NCBI GenBank assembly: GCA_023664305.1
Contig: JAMPFT010000010.1
Span: 21,483 to 85,482, forward strand
Direction of reading: 5' to 3'
Length of the DNA: 64,000 nt
Source: a bacterium
Lineage (GTDB): Bacteria; Bacillota; Clostridia; Lachnospirales; Lachnospiraceae
Part shown: one piece after another, positions 15,588 through 25,846 of the stretch
Layout: each line of letters begins with the position of its first letter
Numbering within the stretch: position 1 is the first letter of the stretch
Program-made: the position numbers and the translations under genes
The notes under the pieces: generated by a model
The model's database searches: none
What the model saw: the letters and a program-made list of their open reading frames with translations, nothing else
Told to the model about the DNA's origin: nothing

Positions 15588-16145
15588 GGCGCAGAAACGG
15601 AGCTTATCCATCTTTTTGACCTGAATTTCAAAGACTGTAAGAGTTGCTTTGCCTGTAAAGCAAAAGGCAACAAAACAAATGGTATTTGTGCCATCCGGGA
15701 TGATCTGCGCCCAGTGTTGGAAAAAATACATGAGGCAAATGCAGTCATAATTGGTTCTCCGGCTTATTATGGCGATCTGACTGGTGAGGCCCTCTCGGTA
15801 ATCCACAGGATGCTTTTTGCGCCCATGCATTATGAAGACGATGGTTCCCGTGATGAACTTCTGCCTGTTAAGAAAAAGTGCGGATTGATCGTTACCATGA
15901 ACGCTACGGAAGATATGATCAGAAAAGGATATGACCGCTATTTTCAGAATACTGCTGACATGATCGGCATGGTTTTTGGAAGATGCGAAACCTTATATGC
16001 CTGTGACACTTATCAGTTTGATGATTACAGTAAATATTATGCCGGAATGTTTAATGAGGCACATAAAGCTACCCATAGGGAAAAGCAGTTTCCAGTAGAT
16101 CAGCAAAGGGCTTATGAATTGGGTAAAAGGGTAGTGGAATTATAA
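15588..16145 (+). pseudogene. 5'-truncated flavodoxin-fold NADPH-dependent FMN reductase
   Basis: The frame opens directly after a TAA (15585) with ETELIHLFDLNFKDCKSCFA, then CKAKGNKTNGICAIRDD and IGSPAYYGDLTGEA. This is the iron-sulfur flavoprotein/flavodoxin-fold family with its Cys cluster (C-x2-C-x2-C). The usual N-terminus with the start codon and the FMN-phosphate loop (SPR motif) is missing. Downstream sequence to 16145 looks intact. An internal ATG at 15714 is open but would yield a truncated fold. Likely a dead oxidoreductase gene. Confidence 0.65.
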
Positions 16146-16220
16146 AGCCTAAGTTGCTCTATGTAAGCAAATAAAGTTTCAACTGGATAAACGAATGAAA
16201 GGAAATGGTATACAGTCACT

Positions 16221-16358
16221 ATGGATCTGAAAGCGTTCAGAATAGCTCACAGTACGGTTATGGAGCATTATCAGTTTATAGAGCGGGAAGAAAATGGCGG
16301 ATGTAGACTACATCAATCGCACGCTTTCTGTGGAAAGGCAGTTGGGAAGGGCACTTAA
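16221..16358 (+). other. Fused remnant ORF before integrase fragment
   Basis: An open frame starting MDLKAFRIAHSTVMEHYQFI ends 45 residues later after crossing into out-of-frame integrase sequence at about 16290. The first 22 residues look like the genuine start of some gene; the rest does not. It marks the left breakpoint of the integrase fragment. Family not recognised. Confidence 0.3.
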
Positions 16359-16683
16359 TACAAGAAAAGAGGATTTTGCGCCCAAAACCTTCACGAAACA
16401 GGAGATCCGGCTGAAGACATCATCAAGCAGAAGGGAGCTTCCGATACCGGATTATGTCTTTGAGGCGATTCTGGAAGAGCGGAAGATTTATGAAAAGAGA
16501 AGAAGCCGCAGGAGAACATCATTTCAGGATTTGGATTATATCTGCTGTTCCGGTTACGGAAGACCGAGGAGTAAAGATTTTCAGATGTTTATCCGGACAG
16601 TTCCGATATTGTTTCAAGAGGAAGATTCAACGAAAGAGAACAAAAGTTCGATTTTGCATCTATACAAATTCAGAGGTTTGTGA
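16294..16683 (+). pseudogene. Internal fragment of a tyrosine recombinase/integrase
   Basis: Codes for DVDYINRTLSVERQLGRALN, TSSSRRELPIPDYVFEAILE and DYICCSGYGRPRSKDF, the mid-part of phage or transposon integrase catalytic domains (between the first Arg and the H-x-x-R box). All catalytic Arg, His and Tyr residues lie outside the retained segment. The sequence after RSKDF diverges. Shows that an integrative element once ended beside uvrB. Confidence 0.7.
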
Positions 16684-16745
16684 TAAGATAATTAAGCATG
16701 TTTCGTCCTGTTTTGTCCATTTTAGAATATTCAGTTTTAGGACAT

Positions 16746-16830
16746 CCGGGAGATGGCTCCCGGTGAACGAAATTCGTCGTGGAGCTAAAATTTGAAAATT
16801 TCAGAAAAAACAGAATACTCGCACGACGAA
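16746..16830 (+). promoter_or_regulatory. Inverted repeats upstream of uvrB
   Basis: CCGGGAG-ATGG-CTCCCGG (16746-16763) forms a tight hairpin. TTCGTCGTG (16773-16781) is matched by CACGACGAA (16822-16830) across a 40-base AT-rich centre. No consensus LexA box of the CGAAC-N4-GTTCG kind was found. Function unknown; it may be the remnant end of the element represented by the integrase fragment. Confidence 0.4.
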
Positions 16831-16881
16831 AAACGGGCTTATAGTAATCATTTTTGGGTATGAAATCGGAGGTGAATTTTT

Positions 16882-18909
16882 GTGCAAAAGGAACAAAGCG
16901 CATTCATCGAACAAAAACCCTTTAAACTTCATTCAGAATATCAGCCCACCGGCGACCAGCCCCAGGCCATCGCGGAGCTGGTGGAGGGCTTTCAAAAAGG
17001 CAATCAGTTCCAGACTTTGCTGGGGGTAACTGGAAGCGGAAAGACCTTCACCATGGCGAACGTCATCGCCGCCCTGAACAAGCCCACTCTGGTCATAGCC
17101 CACAACAAGACCCTTGCCGGGCAGCTCTACGGCGAGTTCAAGGAATTTTTCCCTGAAAACGCCGTAGAGTATTTCGTGTCCTACTACGATTATTACCAGC
17201 CGGAGGCCTATGTGCCCTCCTCGGATACCTATATTGCGAAGGATTCCGCGATTAATGACGAGATCGACAAGCTGCGCCTGTCGGCGACGGTATCTTTGAC
17301 GGAACGCAGGGATGTGGTGGTGGTGGCCAGCGTCTCCTGCATTTACGGTTTGGGAAGTCCGGACGAATATCAGGATATGGTGGTTTCCCTGCGGCCCGGG
17401 ATGACGAAGGATCGGGACCGGGTGCTGCGGGAGCTGGTGGATATCCAGTATACCAGAAACGAGCTGGATATGCAGAGAGGATGCTTTCGGGTACACGGGG
17501 ACGTCATCGAGGTATATCCGGCCCAGGGCGGCGATTATTTTATCCGGATCGAGTTTTTTGGAGACGAGATAGACCGGATCGCGGAGGTGGAGCCGCTGTC
17601 GGGCAAAGTGCATTCCACGCTGAGTCATATTGCGATTTTCCCCGCGTCTCACTATGTGGTGTCTCAGGACAAGATCAGGGCGGCCTGCGACAATATTGAA
17701 AAAGAGCTGGAGGAGCGCGTGCGTTGGTTCAAGGGGGAGGACAAGCTGATCGAGGCGCAGCGTATTGCGGAGCGGACGAATTTTGACATCGAGATGATGC
17801 GTGAGACAGGCTTTTGCTCGGGGATTGAGAATTATTCCAGGCATCTGAGCTTTATGCCGCCGGGAGCGCCGCCCATGACGCTGATGGACTTTTTCCCCGA
17901 TGACTTCCTGATTATTATCGACGAGTCCCATATGACGATTCCGCAGATCAGGGGGATGTTTGCGGGGGACCGTTCGCGGAAGCAGACGTTGGTGGACTAC
18001 GGCTTCCGGCTGCCCTCGGCGCTGGATAACAGACCCTTGAATTTTCAGGAGTTTGAGTCGCATATCGATCAGATGATGTTTGTGTCGGCTACGCCGTCGG
18101 ATTACGAGGAGGCCCACGAGCTGCTGCGGACAGAGCAGATCATCCGTCCTACGGGGCTGTTGGATCCGGAGGTGGACGTGCGCCCGGTGGAAGGGCAGAT
18201 CGACGACCTGATCGGCGAGATCAACAAGGAGACGGCAAAGCATAATAAGGTGCTGGTGACCACGCTGACGAAGAGGATGGCGGAGGATCTGACGGATTAT
18301 ATGAAGGAGGTAGGGGTGCGGGTAAAATACCTTCATTCCGATATCGATACGCTGGAGCGGGCGGAGATTATCCGGGATATGCGTCTGGACGTGTTCGACG
18401 TGCTGGTGGGAATTAATCTTTTGCGGGAAGGCCTTGACATCCCGGAGATATCGCTGGTGGTGATTCTGGACGCGGACAAGGAGGGTTTCCTGCGGAGCGG
18501 CACTTCCCTGATTCAGACCATCGGCCGCGCGGCCCGGAACGCGGAGGGGAGAGTGATCATGTATGCGGATATGATCACGGATTCCATGCGCACAGCCATC
18601 GACGAGACGAACCGCCGCCGGGAAATTCAGCTGAAATACAACGAAGAGCACGGGATCACACCTCAGACGATTCAAAAAGCTGTCCGGGATCTGATCAGTA
18701 TTTCCAAGGTGATCGCAAAGGAGGAGATGCAGTTCGAGAAGGATCCGGAATCCATGAACCGCAAGGAACTGGAGAAGCTGATCGCGGATGTGCAGAAGAA
18801 GATGCAGAGGGCGGCGTCGGATTTGAACTTCGAGGCGGCTGCGGAGCTGCGTGACAAGATGATCGAGCTGAAGGAGAAGCTGCGGGATCTGAAGGAGGAC
18901 GAGGGGTAG
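16882..18909 (+). CDS. uvrB: Excinuclease ABC subunit B
   Basis: 675 residues, usual UvrB length. GTG 16882 is chosen because GGAGGTGA lies at 16869-16876. Walker A GVTGSGKT (48-55), the damage-probing beta-hairpin [16 protein letters not shown], helicase motif DESHM and the C-terminal helicase lobe ending with QTIGRAARN are present, plus a UVR domain near the end ([20 protein letters not shown]) for UvrC contact. It verifies damage loaded by UvrA and positions UvrC in nucleotide excision repair. uvrA follows at 19381, with a repeat-filled gap between. Confidence 0.98.
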   Translation: MQKEQSAFIEQKPFKLHSEYQPTGDQPQAIAELVEGFQKGNQFQTLLGVTGSGKTFTMANVIAALNKPTLVIAHNKTLAGQLYGEFKEFFPENAVEYFVSYYDYYQPEAYVPSSDTYIAKDSAINDEIDKLRLSATVSLTERRDVVVVASVSCIYGLGSPDEYQDMVVSLRPGMTKDRDRVLRELVDIQYTRNELDMQRGCFRVHGDVIEVYPAQGGDYFIRIEFFGDEIDRIAEVEPLSGKVHSTLSHIAIFPASHYVVSQDKIRAACDNIEKELEERVRWFKGEDKLIEAQRIAERTNFDIEMMRETGFCSGIENYSRHLSFMPPGAPPMTLMDFFPDDFLIIIDESHMTIPQIRGMFAGDRSRKQTLVDYGFRLPSALDNRPLNFQEFESHIDQMMFVSATPSDYEEAHELLRTEQIIRPTGLLDPEVDVRPVEGQIDDLIGEINKETAKHNKVLVTTLTKRMAEDLTDYMKEVGVRVKYLHSDIDTLERAEIIRDMRLDVFDVLVGINLLREGLDIPEISLVVILDADKEGFLRSGTSLIQTIGRAARNAEGRVIMYADMITDSMRTAIDETNRRREIQLKYNEEHGITPQTIQKAVRDLISISKVIAKEEMQFEKDPESMNRKELEKLIADVQKKMQRAASDLNFEAAAELRDKMIELKEKLRDLKEDEG

Positions 18910-19013
18910 AGCGCAGAAGCTGACAGCGGAGAACGCTGCAGAGGCGTGTCGCGCGCGTTTTTGGAGGCTGCCGTGAATCCTTATTCCGGGGAAGCAGCGA
19001 TGCAAGTGAACAG

Positions 19014-19283
19014 ATGTGGAAACCGGGCGCGAACGTGAGCAAGAAAAGCAGAGGCAAGAAATCGGGCGCGAGCGTGAGCAAGAAAGGCAGAGGCAAGAAA
19101 TCGGGCGCGAGCGTGAGCAAAAAAGGCAGAGGCAGGAAACCGGGCGCGAACGTGAGCAAGAAAAGCAGAGGCAGGAAACCGGGCGCGAGCGTGAGTAAAA
19201 ACCAGAGGCAGGGAACCCGGCACGGAAAGCAAATAAGAAGACCAGGTGCGGGAATGAGCAAGGAATCAGGCGCAAAAAGATAA
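19014..19283 (+). CDS. Possible basic repeat peptide between uvrB and uvrA
   Basis: A frame from ATG 19014 encodes 89 residues, more than a quarter of them Lys or Arg, made of 13-residue units of the form KPGANVSKKSRGK. No convincing ribosome site precedes the ATG. Because the DNA unit is 39 bp, every frame of the array stays open, so openness is not evidence for coding. If made, it would be a highly basic nucleic-acid-binding peptide. Otherwise it is a minisatellite. No family is claimed. Confidence 0.25.
   Translation: MWKPGANVSKKSRGKKSGASVSKKGRGKKSGASVSKKGRGRKPGANVSKKSRGRKPGASVSKNQRQGTRHGKQIRRPGAGMSKESGAKR
19020..19214. repeat. 39-bp minisatellite, about five copies
   Basis: Units begin at 19020, 19059, 19098, 19137 and 19176, the last degenerate. 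Copies differ by a few substitutions (AACGTG/AGCGTG, AAAAGC/AAAGGC). It lies in the 471-bp uvrB-uvrA gap. Tail sequence to 19380 is purine-rich and repeat-like. Copy number would be expected to vary between strains. Confidence 0.85.
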
Positions 19284-19380
19284 ATAAGAGAACAGGCGAG
19301 AAGGCAAGCGCAAAAAGAGCGTGAAAAAGAAGATATAGAAAACACAAAAAAAGGCAACATAAGAAAAAGGCAGGTACAAG

Positions 19381-22239
<2,859 letters not shown>

Positions 22240-22256
22240 AAATTTTCCGGAGACTC

Positions 22257-22284
22257 TAAAGAAAAGTCTTTTTGCTGCCGATAA
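22257..22284 (+). promoter_or_regulatory. Sigma-28/SigD-like promoter
   Basis: TAAA (22257-22260), 16-bp spacer, then the exact flagellar -10 GCCGATAA (22277-22284). The spacing falls within the 14-16 reported for B. subtilis SigD promoters. It lies 18 bases after the uvrA stop and upstream of mbl and flagellar genes, but a strong terminator follows at 22302. Either the flagellar genes are reached by read-through or a short RNA is made. Confidence 0.5.
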
Positions 22285-22301
22285 AAAATAGTAGAGCAGG
22301 G

Positions 22302-22353
22302 ATGCAGGAGAGGAGCGGACGGAACCGCTCTGTTTCCTGCAGCTTTTTTTGAA
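22302..22353 (+). terminator. Strong rho-independent terminator after uvrA
   Basis: GCAGGA ... TCCTGC encloses GAGCGG ... CCGCTC, followed by seven Ts. It could end uvrA transcripts or a short RNA from the SigD-like promoter. Confidence 0.85.
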
Positions 22354-22412
22354 ACAGAATTTGATTTCATTAAAATTTTCAGAAACCCCTATGAAAAAAG
22401 ATGGATTTCGGT

Positions 22413-22418
22413 TATAAT
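22413..22418 (+). promoter_or_regulatory. Likely -10 box of mbl
   Basis: GGTTATAATATAATCC contains two overlapping TATAAT-like boxes about 60 bases before the mbl start. The -35 region (TATGAA) is poor. Probably vegetative sigma A. Confidence 0.45.
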
Positions 22419-22476
22419 ATAATCCATATGACCAGATTTAAGAGACGTGATCCGTGAGAAAGGGGTATTTTATAAT

Positions 22477-23469
22477 ATGCAGTGTACAGATATCGGAATT
22501 GATTTGGGAACCGCCAGCATTTTAGTATATATCAGAGGGAAGGGCGTTGTTTTGAAGGAGCCCTCGGTTGTGGCGTTTGACAGGGATACAAATAAGATTA
22601 AGGCGATCGGCGAGGACGCGCGTCTGATGCTGGGAAGGACTCCCGGAAATATCGTGGCGGTACGGCCCCTGCGTCAGGGCGTTATCTCTGACTATACCGT
22701 TACGGAAAAAATGATGAAATATTTCATCCAGAAGGCGCTGGGAAGAAGGACGTTCCGTAAGCCCCGCATCGCGGTCTGTGTTCCCAGCGGTGTGACAGAG
22801 GTGGAGAAGAAGGCGGTTGAGGACGCTACCTATCAGGCGGGAGCGCGGGAGGTAGCTATCATCGAGGAGCCCATCGCAGCGGCGATCGGAGCGGGCATCG
22901 ATATTTCCAAGCCCTGCGGCAACATGATCGTGGATATCGGCGGAGGTACTTCCGATATCGCGGTGATTTCTCTCGGAGGCACGGTGGTCAGCGCGTCGAT
23001 TAAGATTGCGGGCGATGACTTTGACGAGGCAATTGTGCGTTATATGCGTAAGAAACATAATCTGCTGATCGGTGAGAGAACGGCGGAGGATCTGAAGATC
23101 AAGATCGGCTCGGCTTTTCCCAGGACGGAGACGGACTACATGGATGTGAGGGGCCGTAACCTTGTGACGGGACTTCCCAAGACCGTAAAGGTTTCTTCGG
23201 AGGAGACGGAGGAGGCGCTGCGGGAGACCACGGCTCAGATCGTGGAGACGATCCACAGCGTGCTGGAGAAGACACCGCCGGAGCTTGCGGCGGATATCGC
23301 CGACAGGGGGATCGTACTTACCGGCGGCGGCAGTCTTTTGCGCGGACTGGAGGAGTTGATCTCCGCGAAGACGGGGATCAATACTATGACGGCAGAGGAT
23401 CCCATGACGGCTGTCGCAGTGGGGACGGGAAGGTATGTGGAGTTCCTTTCCGGCTATAGAGAGGGTTAA
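22477..23469 (+). CDS. mbl: MreB-family actin-like cell shape protein
   Basis: 330 residues from ATG 22477; a GTG at 22447 is in frame but would add an atypical leader, and AAAGGGG lies between the two. Actin-fold phosphate loops are clear: IDLGTASILVY near the start, DIGGGTSDIAVISLGG (phosphate 2), then VLTGGGSLLRGL (adenosine). Polymers under the membrane direct lateral wall synthesis. The following flhO and flhP homologues give the same gene order as B. subtilis mbl-flhO-flhP, supporting mbl over mreB. The bridge to the flagellar genes is about 117 bases without a terminator. Confidence 0.92.
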   Translation: MQCTDIGIDLGTASILVYIRGKGVVLKEPSVVAFDRDTNKIKAIGEDARLMLGRTPGNIVAVRPLRQGVISDYTVTEKMMKYFIQKALGRRTFRKPRIAVCVPSGVTEVEKKAVEDATYQAGAREVAIIEEPIAAAIGAGIDISKPCGNMIVDIGGGTSDIAVISLGGTVVSASIKIAGDDFDEAIVRYMRKKHNLLIGERTAEDLKIKIGSAFPRTETDYMDVRGRNLVTGLPKTVKVSSEETEEALRETTAQIVETIHSVLEKTPPELAADIADRGIVLTGGGSLLRGLEELISAKTGINTMTAEDPMTAVAVGTGRYVEFLSGYREG

Positions 23470-23586
23470 ACGGATCCAATGCGTACAGCCGGCCGGGACC
23501 CGGATCGGCGGACAGAAATCGGAGAAGTGACAACCCGGGAGAAATGAAAGAGAAGTACCCGCAAAGGCGGGCAAGGAGGCATACGG

Positions 23587-24366
23587 ATGGTAAAGGGCTT
23601 ATATACCGCCTATACGGGAATGATCAACGAGCAGCACAGAATGGATACCCTGACCAATAATCTGGCCAATGCGTCCACGGTGGGCTTTAAGAAGGAAGGC
23701 GCGACCAGCCAGTCCTTCGACAGTATCCTTGCCGTAAAAATCAAGGATCAGTCGGTCGGCGTGACAAATGTGCAGAGGATGGGGCTGAACAATCCGGGAG
23801 TGAAGATCGGAGAAAACTATACGGATTTTACCCAGGGATCTTTTCGGATCACGGACAACACATACGATCTGGCGCTGGCGGGAGAAGGCTTTTTTGCCAT
23901 TGAGTTTACCAATAAGGCCGGCGAGACGTCCACCATGTATACCCGGGCAGGCCAGTTTACGCTGAACAGAGACGGTTTTCTGGTGACGGAGGACGGCGAT
24001 TATGTGCTGGATACGCAAAGCAGAAGAATCCAGCTGAATACATTGACGGATGCGGTGATCTCGGACGACGGGACGATCACGCAGGACGGAAGAGTCGTGA
24101 CGCGGATTCAGGTGACGGACTTTGAAAATTATGATTATCTGGAAAAATACGGCGAGACTTATTATCGGCCGGTAGAGGGCGCGCGGATGATTCCGGCGGA
24201 CGCGGAGGTGAAGTCGGGATATCTGGAGATGGCGAACGTGCAGGTGGTGTCGGAGATGGTAAATCTGATCGCCATCACCAGGGCTTACGAGAGCAATCAG
24301 AAGGTAATCCAGACCTTTGACGATACGCTGGAGATTGCCACGACGCAGTTGGGACGTGTTCAGTAG
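23587..24366 (+). CDS. flhO: Flagellar hook-basal body protein, FlgF/FlhO type
   Basis: 259 residues, AGGAGG before ATG 23587. The N-terminal flagellar rod motif LYTAYTGMINEQHRMDTLTN with NLANASTVGFKKEG and the C-terminal NVQVVSEMVNLIAITRAYES, VIQTFDDTLEIA are the hallmark coiled segments of rod/hook proteins. The middle domain is the FlgE/F/G beta fold. Exported by the flagellar type III apparatus to form the rod. The SigD-like promoter at 22257 fits its regulation. Confidence 0.92.
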   Translation: MVKGLYTAYTGMINEQHRMDTLTNNLANASTVGFKKEGATSQSFDSILAVKIKDQSVGVTNVQRMGLNNPGVKIGENYTDFTQGSFRITDNTYDLALAGEGFFAIEFTNKAGETSTMYTRAGQFTLNRDGFLVTEDGDYVLDTQSRRIQLNTLTDAVISDDGTITQDGRVVTRIQVTDFENYDYLEKYGETYYRPVEGARMIPADAEVKSGYLEMANVQVVSEMVNLIAITRAYESNQKVIQTFDDTLEIATTQLGRVQ

Positions 24367-24465
24367 TAATCGGTAATTGCGCCAGGGCGGCGCGGCAGTA
24401 AAAGGTGACGCGACGAAGTTTTCTATAAGGTAAAAACGCCCGGAGAACGGGCAGGAGGTATCAGC

Positions 24466-25281
24466 ATGGTTCGAAGCTTATGGACGGCTGCGACGGGTAT
24501 GATCGCCCAGCAGACAAATATTGACACGATCGCCAACAATCTGGCGAACGTGAATACCCACGGTTATAAGACGCAGGTGAATGAATTTAAGACATTACTG
24601 TATCAGACCCTGCAGACAAGGACGACAACGGCGAACGGGGCGGCGAAGCCGACCAGCGCACAGGTGGGACTCGGCACCCGTAATTCGGCGATCTCTTCTA
24701 TCTTCAGAGAGGGCAATCTGATTGCATCCGAGAGCGAGACTTCTTTTGCCATCGACGGAAAGGGGTTTTTCGCGGTGAGAGGAGCGGACGGGAATACATA
24801 CTATACGAGAAACGGTAACCTGAAGTTTACGCTTGCCACGAACGGCAATATGCTGGCGACTTCGGACGGACTGCCGGTTTTGGATACCAGCGGCCAGCCT
24901 ATCATCTTAAACGATACCTATATTCTGAGCAGGGTTACCGTGACGAAGGACGGGGAGCTGTGCTATCCTGACGCCAGCGGGAATCCTCAGCGTATCGGGC
25001 GCACGATAGGGGTGTTCCAGTTTAACAATCCCAACGGATTGGACAGACTGGAGGACAGCCTTTACGCGCAGACGGCGGCCAGCGGCCAGCCGATCAACGA
25101 GGCGACGAACCCTAACGTGGAGAAGAGCGACATTATCCAGGGATATCTGGAGGGCTCCAATGTTCAGGTGGTGGACGAGATGGTGAATATGATTGTGGCG
25201 CAGCGTGCGTATGAGCTGAACTCGAAGGCGATTACGGCTTCGGACGAGATGCTGCAGCAGGCAAATAACCTGCGCCGTTAA
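24466..25281 (+). CDS. flhP: Flagellar distal rod protein, FlgG/FlhP type
   Basis: 271 residues with CAGGAGG upstream. Starts MVRSLWTAATGMIAQQTNID with TIANNLANVNTHGYKTQ, the FlgG signature, and ends with EGSNVQVVDEMVNMIVAQRA, YELNSKAITASDEML. Slightly longer and closer to FlgG than the preceding gene. It forms the distal rod linking the basal body to the hook. The 100-base gap to the preceding gene has no terminator. Confidence 0.92.
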   Translation: MVRSLWTAATGMIAQQTNIDTIANNLANVNTHGYKTQVNEFKTLLYQTLQTRTTTANGAAKPTSAQVGLGTRNSAISSIFREGNLIASESETSFAIDGKGFFAVRGADGNTYYTRNGNLKFTLATNGNMLATSDGLPVLDTSGQPIILNDTYILSRVTVTKDGELCYPDASGNPQRIGRTIGVFQFNNPNGLDRLEDSLYAQTAASGQPINEATNPNVEKSDIIQGYLEGSNVQVVDEMVNMIVAQRAYELNSKAITASDEMLQQANNLRR

Positions 25282-25299
25282 TAGTGGAGGGAGGATCCT

Positions 25300-25683
25300 A
25301 TGGATTTCAGTAATATTACTTCAATGTACAGCGATGTTTACGCCAATGCGGCGAATCAGTCCGCGTCCAGGCTGCAGGATAAGCTGAACGGCGCCGACTA
25401 CTCGAAGGCTGACGACGATGAACTGATGGATGCCTGTAAACAGTTTGAAGCCTATTTTGTGGAGCAGATGTATAAATCCATGTTGAAGACCATACCGCAG
25501 AATGAGGAAATGTCTGCTTCCACCAGCAACATGCTTGATTACTATAAGGATGAGATGATCCAGAAGGTTGCGGAGCAGACGACAAATCAGAACGGCGGGC
25601 TGGGACTTGCGCAGATGCTTTATGAGCAGATGCGGCGTAATTACGGCCTGGATGCCGTGAGTGCCGGGGATATCGCAGAATAA
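25300..25683 (+). CDS. Rod-binding protein, FlgJ N-terminal domain
   Basis: 127 residues; GGAGGGAGG precedes ATG 25300. Contains ELMDACKQFEAYFVEQMYKS and the TSNMLDYYKDEM, GLGLAQMLYEQM segments of the FlgJ rod-capping domain. The C-terminal muramidase domain of proteobacterial FlgJ is absent, as is usual in Firmicutes, so wall digestion must come from another enzyme. Last flagellar gene of this block; two terminator hairpins follow. Confidence 0.88.
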   Translation: MDFSNITSMYSDVYANAANQSASRLQDKLNGADYSKADDDELMDACKQFEAYFVEQMYKSMLKTIPQNEEMSASTSNMLDYYKDEMIQKVAEQTTNQNGGLGLAQMLYEQMRRNYGLDAVSAGDIAE

Positions 25684-25688
25684 ACAAC

Positions 25689-25718
25689 GGGCAGCACGTT
25701 TCGCGAACTGCCCTTATG
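25689..25718 (+). terminator. Terminator after flagellar block
   Basis: GGGCAG (25689-25694) pairs with CTGCCC (25708-25713) followed by TTATGTTAAT. A modest hairpin five bases after the flgJ stop. Confidence 0.6.
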
Positions 25719-25732
25719 TTAATAAAAATGAA

Positions 25733-25769
25733 AAGGCTGCTGGCGAAAAGGCAGCCTTCTTTTCGTTTT
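25733..25769 (+). terminator. Second terminator before recD2
   Basis: AAGGCTGC (25733-25740) pairs with GCAGCCTT (25751-25758), followed by CTTTTCGTTTT. Makes separate transcription of recD2 likely. Confidence 0.75.
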
Positions 25770-25846
25770 ACGAAAAATATTCTTTCAAGCCGGTGTGCCG
25801 GTCAGCTGGAGAGTCAGAAAGAACAGAAGTGACAAAGGGAGTCGGG

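Noticed and set aside
16750-16790. LexA/SOS box before uvrB
   Set aside because: GAACGAAATTCG resembles half of the site but lacks the GTTC partner at the required spacing.
19016-19198. Alternative coding frame of the minisatellite (METGREREQEKQRQE type)
   Set aside because: All frames of a 39-bp array stay open automatically; nothing favours this frame.
18969-19380. Possible uvrA-specific promoter inside the gap
   Set aside because: No -10/-35 pair with good spacing could be found in the purine-rich repeat tail.
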